Counted from the stretch's first letter, positions 1-6,404 are shown. The stretch: DNA of 6,675 nucleotides from an uncultured Coriobacteriaceae bacterium (GCA_900552365.1 URZP01000074.1:1-6675), one strand, 5' to 3'. Numbers and translations are program-made. The notes: generated by a model not told the origin, from the sequence alone.

Positions 1-1
1 G

Positions 2-58
2 CTGTGGGGACTGCGGCAGAGCGTAGAATTTGCCCGGGTTCACACGGGAGGGGATGCA
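2..58 (-). pseudogene. aspS: Aspartyl-tRNA synthetase internal fragment (runs off left edge)
   Basis: Read on the minus strand from 58 down to 2, 19 codons give a peptide ending PSRVNPGKFYALPQSPQ. This matches the strongly conserved stretch of bacterial class II AspRS (family form PSRV-x-x-GKFYALPQSPQ) that lies between the tRNA-binding N-terminal part and the catalytic core. Only this piece is visible; there is no start, no class II motif 1, 2 or 3, and it continues beyond the window. It is in a different frame from the peptide deformylase reading that precedes it and begins exactly where that protein stops resembling its family. It is therefore a foreign piece joined at about position 59, not a gene that could be expressed from here. 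The identification rests on recognising the motif. Confidence 0.72.
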
Positions 59-395
59 CCAGCTTGCCATCCTTGATTTCGTCGAACTCGATGGTGCAGC
101 GAGCGAAGCGGGTGACCTTCGAGGGCTCGTCGCGGGTGATACAGCCTTCCTCAACCTTGAAGGCGCCCAGTGCGCGCTTCATCATGGGATTGAACATGAC
201 GTGCGGGTTCTCGTTTGCATCAAGGTAGGCGCATGCGCACCTCGTCACGCCGATTTGGTTTGCGGCCAGGCATGCGGCATCTTCGTGTGCGGCAAGCGTG
301 TCAAGCAGATCCTGCGCAAGCTCGGCGTCTTCGGCGGTGGCGGGGGTGCAAGGAGTGCTCAAGATCTCCTCGTCGCGTACAAGCTCTTTGATCAT
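59..395 (-). CDS. def: Peptide deformylase, 3'-truncated at a join
   Basis: Peptide deformylase is a metalloenzyme that removes the N-formyl group from the initiator methionine of new proteins. Translation from the ATG at 395-393 gives MIKELVRDEEILSTPC and so on. Motif 1 appears as AACLAANQIG (residues 40-49, family form GxGxAAxQIG, with the catalytic Gln47). Motif 2 appears as EEGCIT (residues 82-87, family form EGCLS, with the metal-binding Cys85). About 113 residues look genuine, ending near DGKLV. Motif 3 (HExxH, which carries the catalytic Glu and two metal His) should follow about 20 residues later but is absent, because at position 59 the sequence turns into AspRS coding DNA. The degenerate motifs resemble the short divergent deformylases of Coriobacteriia. 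A purine-rich GAGAGGG at 402-408 sits correctly before the ATG. The gene is divergent from purO. The intact gene probably exists in the source genome. Confidence 0.8.
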
Positions 396-501
396 GATGT
401 CCCTCTCTAATAGGCGCTTTGCGCGCCGTGGATTTCTTTCAGTGACGGGCGAGATTGTACCACGCCAATCGCGTGTCGCGCTTCGTTATGGTATCCTGTG
501 G

Positions 502-575
502 ACGTGCTGTGACTGACGGAATAACGTGGCTACCACGGGGGAGCAGCGCAACACATAAGCCGACCGTCTGGGCAA
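502..575 (+). ncRNA. ZTP (pfl) riboswitch aptamer
   Basis: The leader of purO carries the hallmarks of the ZTP riboswitch class: GACTGACGGAA at 511-521, then a hairpin CGTGG (525-529) / CCACG (533-537) with a CTA loop, a linker, and the signature GCCGACCGTCTGGGCA near the 3' end (559-574). GACGG (515-519) can pair with CCGTC (564-568). The signature is nearly identical to that of the well-studied Fusobacterium ulcerans ZTP aptamer, from memory. ZTP and ZMP build up when 10-formyl-THF is scarce, because ZMP (AICAR) is the substrate of PurH, which is encoded downstream. The family is generally an ON switch for purine and one-carbon genes, which fits this position. The exact 5' boundary is approximate. 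Confidence 0.9.
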
Positions 576-606
576 GTCACTGCATAAGCAGGGGCTTGCC
601 TTTTTT
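571..606 (+). terminator. Riboswitch-controlled intrinsic terminator
   Basis: GGCAAG (571-576) pairs with CTTGCC (595-600), CTGC (580-583) pairs with GCAG (588-591) around an ATAA loop, and a T6 tract follows at 601-606. This is a good Rho-independent terminator 35 bases before the purO start. Its left arm begins with the GGCA of the aptamer's conserved CTGGGCA, so the ligand-bound aptamer and the terminator stem compete for the same bases. The inferred outcome is that ZTP binding prevents termination and switches purO-purH on. Confidence 0.85.
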
Positions 607-640
607 CTTTGGGGCGAATAGTTAGACAGAAAGGAAGCGC

Positions 641-1276
641 ATGCAGAATCTGGTCGATATCCTTAAGGGCAATCCTTATCCCGGCCGAGGCATTGTGGTG
701 GGTAAGGACCGCGTGTACTACTTCATCATGGGGCGCAGCGAGAACAGCCGCAACCGCGTGTTCGTGAAAACCGAGGACGGCATCCGCACCGAGGCTCACG
801 ATCCTGCGAAGCTGGTTGACCCTAGCTTGATCATCTACCATCCTGTGCGCACGATGGGCGAGAAGCTGGTGGTCACCAACGGTGATCAGACCGACACCAT
901 CGTCGACGCAGGCGATTTCCGCGTGGGCTGCATGAAGCGCGAGTTCGAGCCCGATGCCCCGAACTTCACCCCGCGTATCTCCGCCGTCATCAACGAGGAC
1001 GGCTCGTTCGAGATCTCCATCCTGAAGCATCAGCAGAACGGTCGCTGCTTGCGTGAGTTCTTTGCTTATGAGGGTGTTGACGAAGGCTGTGGCTACTTCA
1101 TTTCCACCTATCAGGGCGACGGCAACCCGCTGCCTACTTTCGCCGGCGAGCCCATTGAGGTCGTCCTGGGCACCCCTGAAGAGATTTGGGCGGCTCTGAA
1201 TCCCGAAAACAAGGTCTCGCTTTACGCGAACGTCGCTGGCAACATCACCATCTTCAACAAGAATCTGGGGGACTAA
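641..1276 (+). CDS. purO: IMP cyclohydrolase, PurO type
   Basis: This 211-residue protein belongs to the stand-alone IMP cyclohydrolase family (first known as PurO in archaea), which closes the ring of FAICAR to form IMP and water, the last step of de novo purine synthesis in the cytosol. It is unrelated to the N-terminal cyclohydrolase domain of the usual bifunctional bacterial PurH. Visible family features are NPYPGRGI (residues 11-18), the YYFIMGRSENSRNRVF block (26-41), an HPVR near 67-70, NGDQTD (80-85) and a late FAGEP. The length is typical. The ATG at 641 is preceded by a strong AAAGGAAG ribosome binding site. The gene sits 35 bases behind the ZTP-controlled terminator and three bases ahead of purH, so the two are an operon and supply consecutive reactions. 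No signal peptide or membrane segment is seen. Confidence 0.92.
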   Translation: MQNLVDILKGNPYPGRGIVVGKDRVYYFIMGRSENSRNRVFVKTEDGIRTEAHDPAKLVDPSLIIYHPVRTMGEKLVVTNGDQTDTIVDAGDFRVGCMKREFEPDAPNFTPRISAVINEDGSFEISILKHQQNGRCLREFFAYEGVDEGCGYFISTYQGDGNPLPTFAGEPIEVVLGTPEEIWAALNPENKVSLYANVAGNITIFNKNLGD

Positions 1277-1279
1277 ACG

Positions 1280-2467
1280 ATGAACGAGCTCGAGCTTAAG
1301 TACGGCTGCAACCCTAATCAGAAGCCTGCACGTATCTTCATGAAGGACGGATCCGACCTGCCCGTCACGGTGCTGAACGGCCGTCCCGGCTACATCAACT
1401 TCCTGGATGCCTTCAATTCTTGGCAGTTGGTCCGCGAGCTGAAAGCCGCAACCGGCCTCCCTTCGGCTGCCTCCTTCAAGCATGTTTCTCCGGCTGGTGC
1501 CGCCGTTGCTCATCCTCTGACCGACATCGACAAGCAGATGTATTTCGTCGACAACGTTCCTGCCGACTGCGAGCTTTCTCCTATTGCCACGGCTTACATT
1601 CGCGCGCGCGGCGCCGACAGGCTTTGCAGCTACGGTGATTGGGCTGCTCTTTCCGATGTGTGCGACGCTGACGTTGCCAACTACCTGAAGTGGGAAGTCT
1701 CCGACGGCATCATCGCCCCGGGCTTCACCGACGAGGCGCTTGAGATCTTGAAAACAAAGAAGGGCGGCAAGTACAACGTCATTCAGATCGACCCGGACTA
1801 TGTGTGCGCTCCCATTGAGCGCAAGGACGTGTTCGGCGTGACGTTCGAGCAGGGTCATAACGACTTCACCATCACCCCCGATCAGCTTGACAACGTCGTC
1901 ACTCAGAATAAAGAACTCACTGATCAGGCGAAGATCGACATGGTGGTGGCTCAGATCACGCTGAAGTACACCCAGTCGAACTCTGTGTGCTACGTGAAGG
2001 ACGGCTTGGCAATCGGTGTCGGCGCCGGCCAACAAAGCCGCATCCATTGCACGCGTCTTGCCGGCAACAAAGCTGATAACTGGTATCTGCGCCAGCACCC
2101 GAAGGTTTTGGGCCTGAAGTTCGTTGAAGATATTCGCCGTCCGAATCGCGACAACGCCATCGATGTTTACACGTCTGACGAGTACGAGGACGTTTTGGCC
2201 GATGGCGAGTGGCAGAAGTGGTTCACCGAGCGTCCCGAGCCTTTGACCTTGGCTGAGAAGAAAGAGTGGATCGCGCAGCAGTCCGATGTCACCCTTGGTT
2301 CCGACGCCTTCTTCCCATTTGGCGACAACGTCGAGCGCGCTCACAAGTCCGGCGTCAAGTACATTGTCGAGCCTGGTGGCTCCATGCGCGACGACGATGT
2401 CATCGAGACAGCCGATAAGTACGGTATCGCCATCGCATTCACGGGCATGCGCTTGTTCCATCACTAG
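1280..2467 (+). CDS. purH: AICAR formyltransferase, stand-alone (PurH C-terminal type)
   Basis: This 395-residue protein is the phosphoribosylaminoimidazolecarboxamide formyltransferase half of PurH, converting AICAR and 10-formyl-THF to FAICAR and THF. The catalytic Lys-His pair is K67-H68 in SFKHVSPAGAA (residues 65-75). The nucleotide-site block NSVCYVKDGLAIGVGAGQQS and the following RIHCTRLAGNKADNW (residues 234-268) and the C-terminal GIAIAFTGMRLFHH are intact. The wording of these motifs is closer to the animal enzyme (KHVSPAGAAV, GAGQQSRIHCTRLAG) than to the enterobacterial form (KHANPCG). There is no IMP cyclohydrolase domain; that job belongs to purO just upstream. A GGGGGA inside the end of purO (1266-1271) serves as ribosome binding site, so translation is probably coupled. 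A terminator follows at 2511-2545. The protein looks complete, starting MNELELKYGCNPNQKPAR. Confidence 0.95.
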   Translation: MNELELKYGCNPNQKPARIFMKDGSDLPVTVLNGRPGYINFLDAFNSWQLVRELKAATGLPSAASFKHVSPAGAAVAHPLTDIDKQMYFVDNVPADCELSPIATAYIRARGADRLCSYGDWAALSDVCDADVANYLKWEVSDGIIAPGFTDEALEILKTKKGGKYNVIQIDPDYVCAPIERKDVFGVTFEQGHNDFTITPDQLDNVVTQNKELTDQAKIDMVVAQITLKYTQSNSVCYVKDGLAIGVGAGQQSRIHCTRLAGNKADNWYLRQHPKVLGLKFVEDIRRPNRDNAIDVYTSDEYEDVLADGEWQKWFTERPEPLTLAEKKEWIAQQSDVTLGSDAFFPFGDNVERAHKSGVKYIVEPGGSMRDDDVIETADKYGIAIAFTGMRLFHH

Positions 2468-2510
2468 GATCGGGCCGCGTGGCCAACCGCGAAACCTGTC
2501 ATCTATGCGA

Positions 2511-2545
2511 AGCGCCGTTGATCAAGTTGATCAGCGGCGCTTTTT
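2511..2545 (+). terminator. Intrinsic terminator after purH
   Basis: AGCGCCGTTGATCAA (2511-2525) pairs with TTGATCAGCGGCGCT (2527-2541) along almost its whole length, with one T.G wobble, and is followed by a T tract (2541-2545). It is a very strong hairpin for plus-strand transcripts. On the minus strand it lacks a downstream T tract. The stop codon of the convergent VanZ-like gene (2531-2533) lies inside the right arm. Confidence 0.88.
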
Positions 2546-2992
2546 CATTGTGTTGAACGAGAGGATACCGATTGTTGCGGCAATGTTGTCAACCAGCCAG
2601 TCGGCGGGATCACAGCTGCGTCCGGGCACGAAGAGCTGGTGGAATTCATCGGTGGCGCCATATGCGCTAGCGAGAACAATGGCCAGGACGATGATGGCGA
2701 CAGCCGGTGCCTTGCGTTTGCCAAGCGTTTTCGTAAGCGCGTTTTGCAGCGCAAGGCCGAAGACGAAGAATTCGCAGAAGTGACCGACGGGGCTTACGTC
2801 GATGTCGTGTCCCGCGATGGCGAGCGCAGCTTGGCTTAGCGCGTTCTTGATAACGGTGAAGACGCCTGTGTTGTTGTCAATCTCAAAGCCGCTACGAGCG
2901 CTCATCACGAAGATGAACATGGCCATGAAGGCTACGGCAAGCCAAGAGAACAGCAGGGCATTGCTTTCGATTTTTGATTTCAGTCGATTCAT
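2531..2992 (-). CDS. VanZ-like family membrane protein
   Basis: This 153-residue protein has the VanZ-like domain layout: one N-terminal membrane helix (about residues 13-30, followed by MSARSG), a loop, then SPVGHFCEFFVFGLAL (67-82), a third hydrophobic helix (about 95-112), and the signature YGATDEFHQLFVPGRSCDPADWLVDNIAATIG near 112-143. The conserved His, Glu and Asp in HFxEF and DEFHQ-x(4)-GR-x(3)-DxxxDxxG are all present. The family is named after VanZ of the vancomycin/teicoplanin resistance cluster, but most members are genomic proteins of unknown function, and nothing here points to resistance. The start ATG overlaps the rsmJ stop as ATGA (2989-2992) and has no good ribosome binding site of its own, which indicates translational coupling to rsmJ. 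The C-terminus is basic (KKRR). Confidence 0.85.
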   Translation of the reverse strand: MNRLKSKIESNALLFSWLAVAFMAMFIFVMSARSGFEIDNNTGVFTVIKNALSQAALAIAGHDIDVSPVGHFCEFFVFGLALQNALTKTLGKRKAPAVAIIVLAIVLASAYGATDEFHQLFVPGRSCDPADWLVDNIAATIGILSFNTMKKRR

Positions 2993-3768
2993 GTTTTCGA
3001 GTCTAGCGGGAAAAAGGGGTTGCGTGTCTGCGCCGTCACGATAACGTCATAGCGCACGGCTTTCCCTGAAACGGAATAACTTGGTTTGACTCCTGCAAGA
3101 TAAGGGCCTTTCGCGGGGCGCTTGATCACGATCTTGCTGGGATTGGCGGAAAATGCGGCTTTCAGCAGAGGCTCTTCTTCCGAGCAAGGCGACTCCAGCT
3201 CATGCAGAAGCTGGAACTTCTTCTTCACCGATGCGCTTTTCGTTCGTTTGGGAAACATGGGATCGAGTAGGATCACGTCGGGCTTTTGATTGGGGCGGGC
3301 GTTCGCCCATTCGCCAAGCGCTGCGATGCTGTCTTCGGTCGAATGCGACATGCGGGAGATGATTTTGGCGATTGCCGGGTCGTTTTGCGCACGGGTTAGC
3401 GCGTCGGCAAGGAGGGCGGCAATCGTTTCGTCGCGTTCGAGCATGATCACATCGAATCCTGCAGCGGCAAGAAGGAAGGAGTCTTCGCCAAGTCCCGCGG
3501 TGGCGTCGATTGCAAGAGGGCAGCGGACGTTTTCGTCGGCGGAATCATTGGTCGAGCGTTTGATCTTCGCTGCCTTGATCAAGAGCTCCGTCTGAAGCTT
3601 TCCGGGCTTCACGCGCTTGAGCATTTTCGAGAAATCACCCCGAAGCTCCATGCCATCGGCTACAAGGGTAAGTCCATTTGGGGTTTGTTCCAAAGACACC
3701 GCAGACTGCGATTCGGGTTTCGCGTGTTTGATTGATGCAAGCTCATTTATCATTTGCCCAGAACCCAC
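2989..3768 (-). CDS. rsmJ: 16S rRNA (guanine1516-N2)-methyltransferase RsmJ
   Basis: The protein is a SAM-dependent Rossmann-fold methyltransferase of the RsmJ family, which methylates G1516 of 16S rRNA. In the 259-residue reading, the SAM-binding motif is AIDATAGLGEDSFLLAAAG (86-104), followed by MLERDETIAALLADAL (109-124) with the acidic residue that holds the ribose. The catalytic-type motif is LLDPMFPKRTKSASVKK (167-183), then IVIKRPAKGPYLAG (213-226). The order and wording match E. coli RsmJ (VDATAGLG, LDPMFPxxxKSA, VKRP). The GTG at 3768-3766 is the longest start with a weak AGG upstream; the ATG at 3753-3751 (residue 6) is an alternative. The gene is divergent from the MFS gene and its stop overlaps the VanZ-like start. 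RsmJ is best known from Gammaproteobacteria; here it is a divergent homologue, so site specificity is inferred. Confidence 0.85.
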   Translation of the reverse strand: MGSGQMINELASIKHAKPESQSAVSLEQTPNGLTLVADGMELRGDFSKMLKRVKPGKLQTELLIKAAKIKRSTNDSADENVRCPLAIDATAGLGEDSFLLAAAGFDVIMLERDETIAALLADALTRAQNDPAIAKIISRMSHSTEDSIAALGEWANARPNQKPDVILLDPMFPKRTKSASVKKKFQLLHELESPCSEEEPLLKAAFSANPSKIVIKRPAKGPYLAGVKPSYSVSGKAVRYDVIVTAQTRNPFFPLDSKT

Positions 3769-3770
3769 TT

Positions 3771-3810
3771 GTTACCTAGTTATTTCTGCTAGCTCGTTAT
3801 TCTAGGTGAC
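3771..3810. promoter_or_regulatory. Candidate operator: CTAG-centred dyad between divergent genes
   Basis: GTTACCTAG (3771-3779) and CTAGGTGAC (3802-3810) are inverted copies with one mismatch, and the palindrome GCTAGC (3788-3793) lies exactly at their midpoint (3790.5). The three CTAG tetramers start at 3776, 3789 and 3802, a constant spacing of 13. GTTATT also occurs twice (3779-3784, 3796-3801). The dyad lies in the only intergenic space between rsmJ and the MFS gene, where a regulator of one or both would bind. CTAG is usually rare in bacterial DNA. No regulator gene is in the window and no clear promoter pair was found, so this is a suggestion. Confidence 0.35.
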
Positions 3811-3847
3811 GTGAATGATTAGATATCGGTAAGAAAGCGAACGACAG

Positions 3848-3870
3848 TTGAATAACGAAAAAAGAAGTCG
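3848..3870 (+). other. Probable frameshift site at the MFS gene start
   Basis: A TTG at 3848 opens a frame reading L-N-N-E-K, with a modest purine-rich AAGAAAG (3831-3837) upstream. After the A6 run at 3858-3863 it soon stops at TAG (3899-3901). The transporter's N-terminal residues (KKSRFHYAYLVLLACVIVTG) are instead read in the frame that is open from 3856, which has no ATG, GTG or TTG before 3913 and is preceded by TAA (3853-3855). Adding one A to the run, or a -1 slip on AAA, would join TTG-AAT-AAC-GAA-AAA to AAG-AAG-TCG and restore an ordinary MFS N-terminus. A sequencing or assembly deletion, or a real mutation, is the simplest explanation. Confidence 0.6.
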
Positions 3871-3912
3871 AGGTTTCATTACGCATACCTCGTTCTACTA
3901 GCGTGCGTTATC

Positions 3913-5124
3913 GTGACCGGTTTGCCCGGTGCCATGATCATGAATTGCCCGGGAGTGTTCTTCACGCCCGTGTCGAATTACTTCGGTGTGCCCAAAGCCG
4001 AGTTCACGCTTTATTTCAGCATCATCAATATCACGGCGATGGTGTATCTTCCGCTGTACGGCAAGATCATGGATCGCGTGAATTTGCGATACTTCATGTC
4101 CGTCGCGGTTCTTCTTGCTGGCGTCACGTACATCCTCATGTCTTCTTTCACGGCAATTTGGATGTTCTACGCTGCCGGGGTTGTTTTAGGCATCGCCCTC
4201 ACACCGATCATGTTCTTGGGCACACCTTTGCTCATGGACCGCTGGTGTGTGAAGAACGTCGGTCTCTTTATCGGTATCGGTGCGGCTGCTTCCGGCATCG
4301 GCGGTGCGATTTTCAACATCGTTGGCGCGTCGCTGTGTTCTCTTTCGGTTGAAGGTTGGCGCATGGGCTACTTCGTTTTCGGCTGCCTGATTCTTGTTGT
4401 TGCTCTTCCTTTTGCGTTCTTCTTCATGCGCAGCCGACCCTCTGATTTGGGTATGCTGCCTTTTGGCACCGAGGAGCAGCCTGAAAACCAGGCGTCCGGG
4501 GAAGTTGTCGCAGCACCTGTGCTGGGTGTTTCTGCAAACACTGCAACCAAGACGATCGCGTTTTTGGCTATCGCGATGTTCTCGTTCGTGCTGTCGATTT
4601 GCCAGACTGTGTACCAGTATTTCGCGTCGTACTGCCAGGCATCGGCTATCCTCGAGGTCGTCGCGTCGGCGGGAGCGGTTGCCGCTGCGTGCATGATCGG
4701 TCAGGCGTTGGGAAAGGTGTTCTTGGGGTCGCTGTCCGACCGTCATCCTAAGCTTGGCATTGGCGTTGGCATCGCTTGTGGAATCGCCGGCCTTTTGATC
4801 ATGTGGCTTGCTCCACTCGGTTTGGTTGCGGTGGCAATCGGGTCGTTCCTGTTCGGTGGCTTGTATTCTTGCAATGCCGTTCACGCCCCGCTCCTGCTTC
4901 GCTCGGTGTTCGGTTCGCGTTGCTTTGGCGAGCTCAATTCGCGTCGAATCGTGTTCGTGACGTTGTCCTTTGCATTTGCGACCGAGTTCTGGGGCGTCAT
5001 CGTCGATATGCCCAATGGCTACGACCTCATGTTCGTCGCGGCGATTGCCTTCTCGCTACTTTGCGGCGCGCTCGGACTGTTCGCGTGCTCGAAGATAGGC
5101 GCCTATGAATGGACCGAGAAATAA
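3913..5124 (+). CDS. MFS transporter (OFA-like), N-terminus out of frame
   Basis: This is a major facilitator superfamily carrier of the inner membrane with about 12 hydrophobic helices. The residue numbers below start at the GTG at 3913. The first loop signature is GKIMDRVNLRYF (50-61, family form GxxxDRxxxR), and its echo in the second half is GKVFLGSLSDRHPK (267-280). The RPSDLGMLPFG segment before the central cytoplasmic loop (about 175-215) is typical of the oxalate/formate-antiporter-like (OFA) group. The GTG is only the first start codon in frame: helix 1 is already under way, and about 19 further codons upstream (from 3856) read as the expected KKSRFHYAYLVLLACVIV. The natural start is probably the TTG at 3848, separated by a frameshift. 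The substrate cannot be told from sequence. The convergent M20 amidohydrolase is not co-transcribed, so its link to transport is only positional. Confidence 0.85.
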   Translation: MTGLPGAMIMNCPGVFFTPVSNYFGVPKAEFTLYFSIINITAMVYLPLYGKIMDRVNLRYFMSVAVLLAGVTYILMSSFTAIWMFYAAGVVLGIALTPIMFLGTPLLMDRWCVKNVGLFIGIGAAASGIGGAIFNIVGASLCSLSVEGWRMGYFVFGCLILVVALPFAFFFMRSRPSDLGMLPFGTEEQPENQASGEVVAAPVLGVSANTATKTIAFLAIAMFSFVLSICQTVYQYFASYCQASAILEVVASAGAVAAACMIGQALGKVFLGSLSDRHPKLGIGVGIACGIAGLLIMWLAPLGLVAVAIGSFLFGGLYSCNAVHAPLLLRSVFGSRCFGELNSRRIVFVTLSFAFATEFWGVIVDMPNGYDLMFVAAIAFSLLCGALGLFACSKIGAYEWTEK

Positions 5125-5163
5125 GGTTCGGTTCAGCGCCGCTTGGCTGTTCCAGCTCAAAAC

Positions 5164-5224
5164 AAAAACGGCCCATCCCATACTGCCGGACGTACGCGGT
5201 CCGAGCGTGGGGTGGGGCGTTTTT
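5164..5224. terminator. Bidirectional terminator between MFS and M20 genes
   Basis: AAAAACGGCCCATCCCA (5164-5180) pairs with TGGGGTGGGGCGTTTTT (5208-5224), with one mismatch and one wobble. An inner stem CGGAC (5187-5191) / GTCCG (5199-5203) closes around GTACGCG. The A and T tracts flank the stem on both sides, so it can end transcription of the MFS gene (plus) and of the amidohydrolase (minus). Confidence 0.85.
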
Positions 5225-5243
5225 CCTGTATAAAGAGTGGTTT

Positions 5244-6404
5244 TTAGCGAAGGAACCCTTCGGCGATAGCGACCCAATAGGCTGCTCCTGACACCAAGGC
5301 ATCTTCGTTGAAGGCGTAGCCGGGGTTATGGTTCACCTTTGAATCGCCGATTCCCAAGAAACCGTAGAAACTGGGGACGTGGTCGCCGTAGAAGGCGAAA
5401 TCCTCGCTGGCCATCTCTTTGAAGCCAATGGGGTCGACGTTGTCGCTGCCCAGGCGCGGCGTGAGGATGTCAACCAGGCGATCGTGTAGCGCCGCGTCGT
5501 TAACCACCACGGCTCCATGGCGGATATGCTGGAATTCAGCACTCGCCCCATAGGATGCTGCTTGCATTTCGGCAATGGTTTTCACATGGTTCAGGATGAG
5601 CTCACGGCACTCGTGCGTTGCCGATCGAATGGACAGGTCGAGCGTCGCCTCGTTGGGGATGATGTTCTCGGCGGTGCCGGCTTGGAACTTCCCGACAGTG
5701 ATGACGCCGGTATCGCGCGGATCGAGATTGCGCGAGATCACGCTTTGAAGAGCCATGACAATGGAAGATGCGGCAACGATGGGGTCGCATCCGGCGTGGG
5801 GGAATGCGCCGTGCGCGCCTTTACCGTGAACGATGATGCGAACGTGGTCTGAAGCGGTAAGAATGGGGCCGGCGCCTAAATAAACCTTGCCGGTTGGATA
5901 TGAGGGCGAGTTGTGAAGGCCGAACATGGCTTCAACGGGGAAGCGCTCGAACAGCCCGTCGTCGATCATCTTCTGTGCGCCCGAGAAGTTTTCTTCGGCG
6001 GGCTGGAAAACCAGGGTTAAAGTTCCGTTGAGGTTTCCTGATTTGGTGAGGTAGTGCGCAGCACCCAGCAGCATGGCCATATGGCCGTCGTGGCCGCACA
6101 TGTGCGAAACGCCGGGGGTTTTGCTGGTCACCCTGCAGGTTCCGTCTTCTTGGACGGGCAGCGCATCCATATCGGCACGCAGACCGATGGAGTGAGTGCC
6201 CGAGCCGCGTTTCAATGTGGCGACAACGCCGTTTTCACCGACGTTTCGGGTGACGTCGTAACCCCACGATTCAAGAAGATCGGCAACGTAGGCTGCGGTA
6301 TTGACCTCATGGCCCGAAAGCTCTGCGTTTTCATGCAGCCAGGCAAACCATTCTTTCATGCGGGGTTCGATTTTGTCAAGCTCGGCGAACAGGGTTTCGT
6401 CCAT
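5244..6404 (-). CDS. M20 family metallo-amidohydrolase (M20D, HipO/aminoacylase-like)
   Basis: This 386-residue cytosolic enzyme belongs to the M20D amidohydrolases, which cleave N-acyl amino acids, hippurate-type amides or small peptides with two metal ions. The catalytic Asp is in GLRADMDALPV (74-84). Metal ligands are C103, H105 and the Glu pair of QPAEE (134-138), H164 in GLHNSP and H359 in HNPGYAF. The lid and dimerisation domain contains GKGAHGAFPHAGCDPI (194-209), and ENIIPNEATLDLSIR (247-261) is the usual family block. Length and all key residues are normal. The ATG at 6404-6402 has a good AAAGGAA (6411-6417) ahead of it. The exact substrate is not predictable. Upstream of the ribosome binding site the sequence changes to a foreign tyrS fragment, so the gene's own promoter is not in the window. 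Confidence 0.92.
   Translation of the reverse strand: MDETLFAELDKIEPRMKEWFAWLHENAELSGHEVNTAAYVADLLESWGYDVTRNVGENGVVATLKRGSGTHSIGLRADMDALPVQEDGTCRVTSKTPGVSHMCGHDGHMAMLLGAAHYLTKSGNLNGTLTLVFQPAEENFSGAQKMIDDGLFERFPVEAMFGLHNSPSYPTGKVYLGAGPILTASDHVRIIVHGKGAHGAFPHAGCDPIVAASSIVMALQSVISRNLDPRDTGVITVGKFQAGTAENIIPNEATLDLSIRSATHECRELILNHVKTIAEMQAASYGASAEFQHIRHGAVVVNDAALHDRLVDILTPRLGSDNVDPIGFKEMASEDFAFYGDHVPSFYGFLGIGDSKVNHNPGYAFNEDALVSGAAYWVAIAEGFLR

Noticed and set aside
30..410. Plus-strand open frame of 126 codons near the left end.
   Set aside because: It lies opposite the peptide deformylase reading, which has two recognisable catalytic motifs and a ribosome binding site; the plus frame has neither.
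413..427. Small GGCGC/GCGCC hairpin just upstream of the deformylase ribosome binding site.
   Set aside because: The stem is only five pairs, with no T tract and no partner structure; such stems arise easily by chance in GC-rich DNA.
455..497. Possible promoter for the riboswitch transcript (TTGTAC at 455, TATGGT at 487 or TATCCT at 492).
   Set aside because: A promoter must lie about here, but the spacing between these boxes is too long and no properly spaced -35 could be chosen.
530..2464. A 644-codon open frame on the minus strand opposite purO and purH.
   Set aside because: Its product has no recognisable family motif, and both plus-strand genes beneath it are clear, conserved enzymes. 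Long antisense open frames are common in high-GC coding DNA with strong codon bias.
2531..2992. Glycopeptide (teicoplanin) resistance gene vanZ.
   Set aside because: The protein has only the broad VanZ-like domain; no vanS/R/H/A/X-type genes are near and it is coupled to a ribosomal RNA methyltransferase.
4186..4884. Minus-strand open frame of 232 codons under the MFS gene.
   Set aside because: The product is rich in Arg, Asp and Gln without any domain, as expected for the complement of hydrophobic membrane-helix codons.
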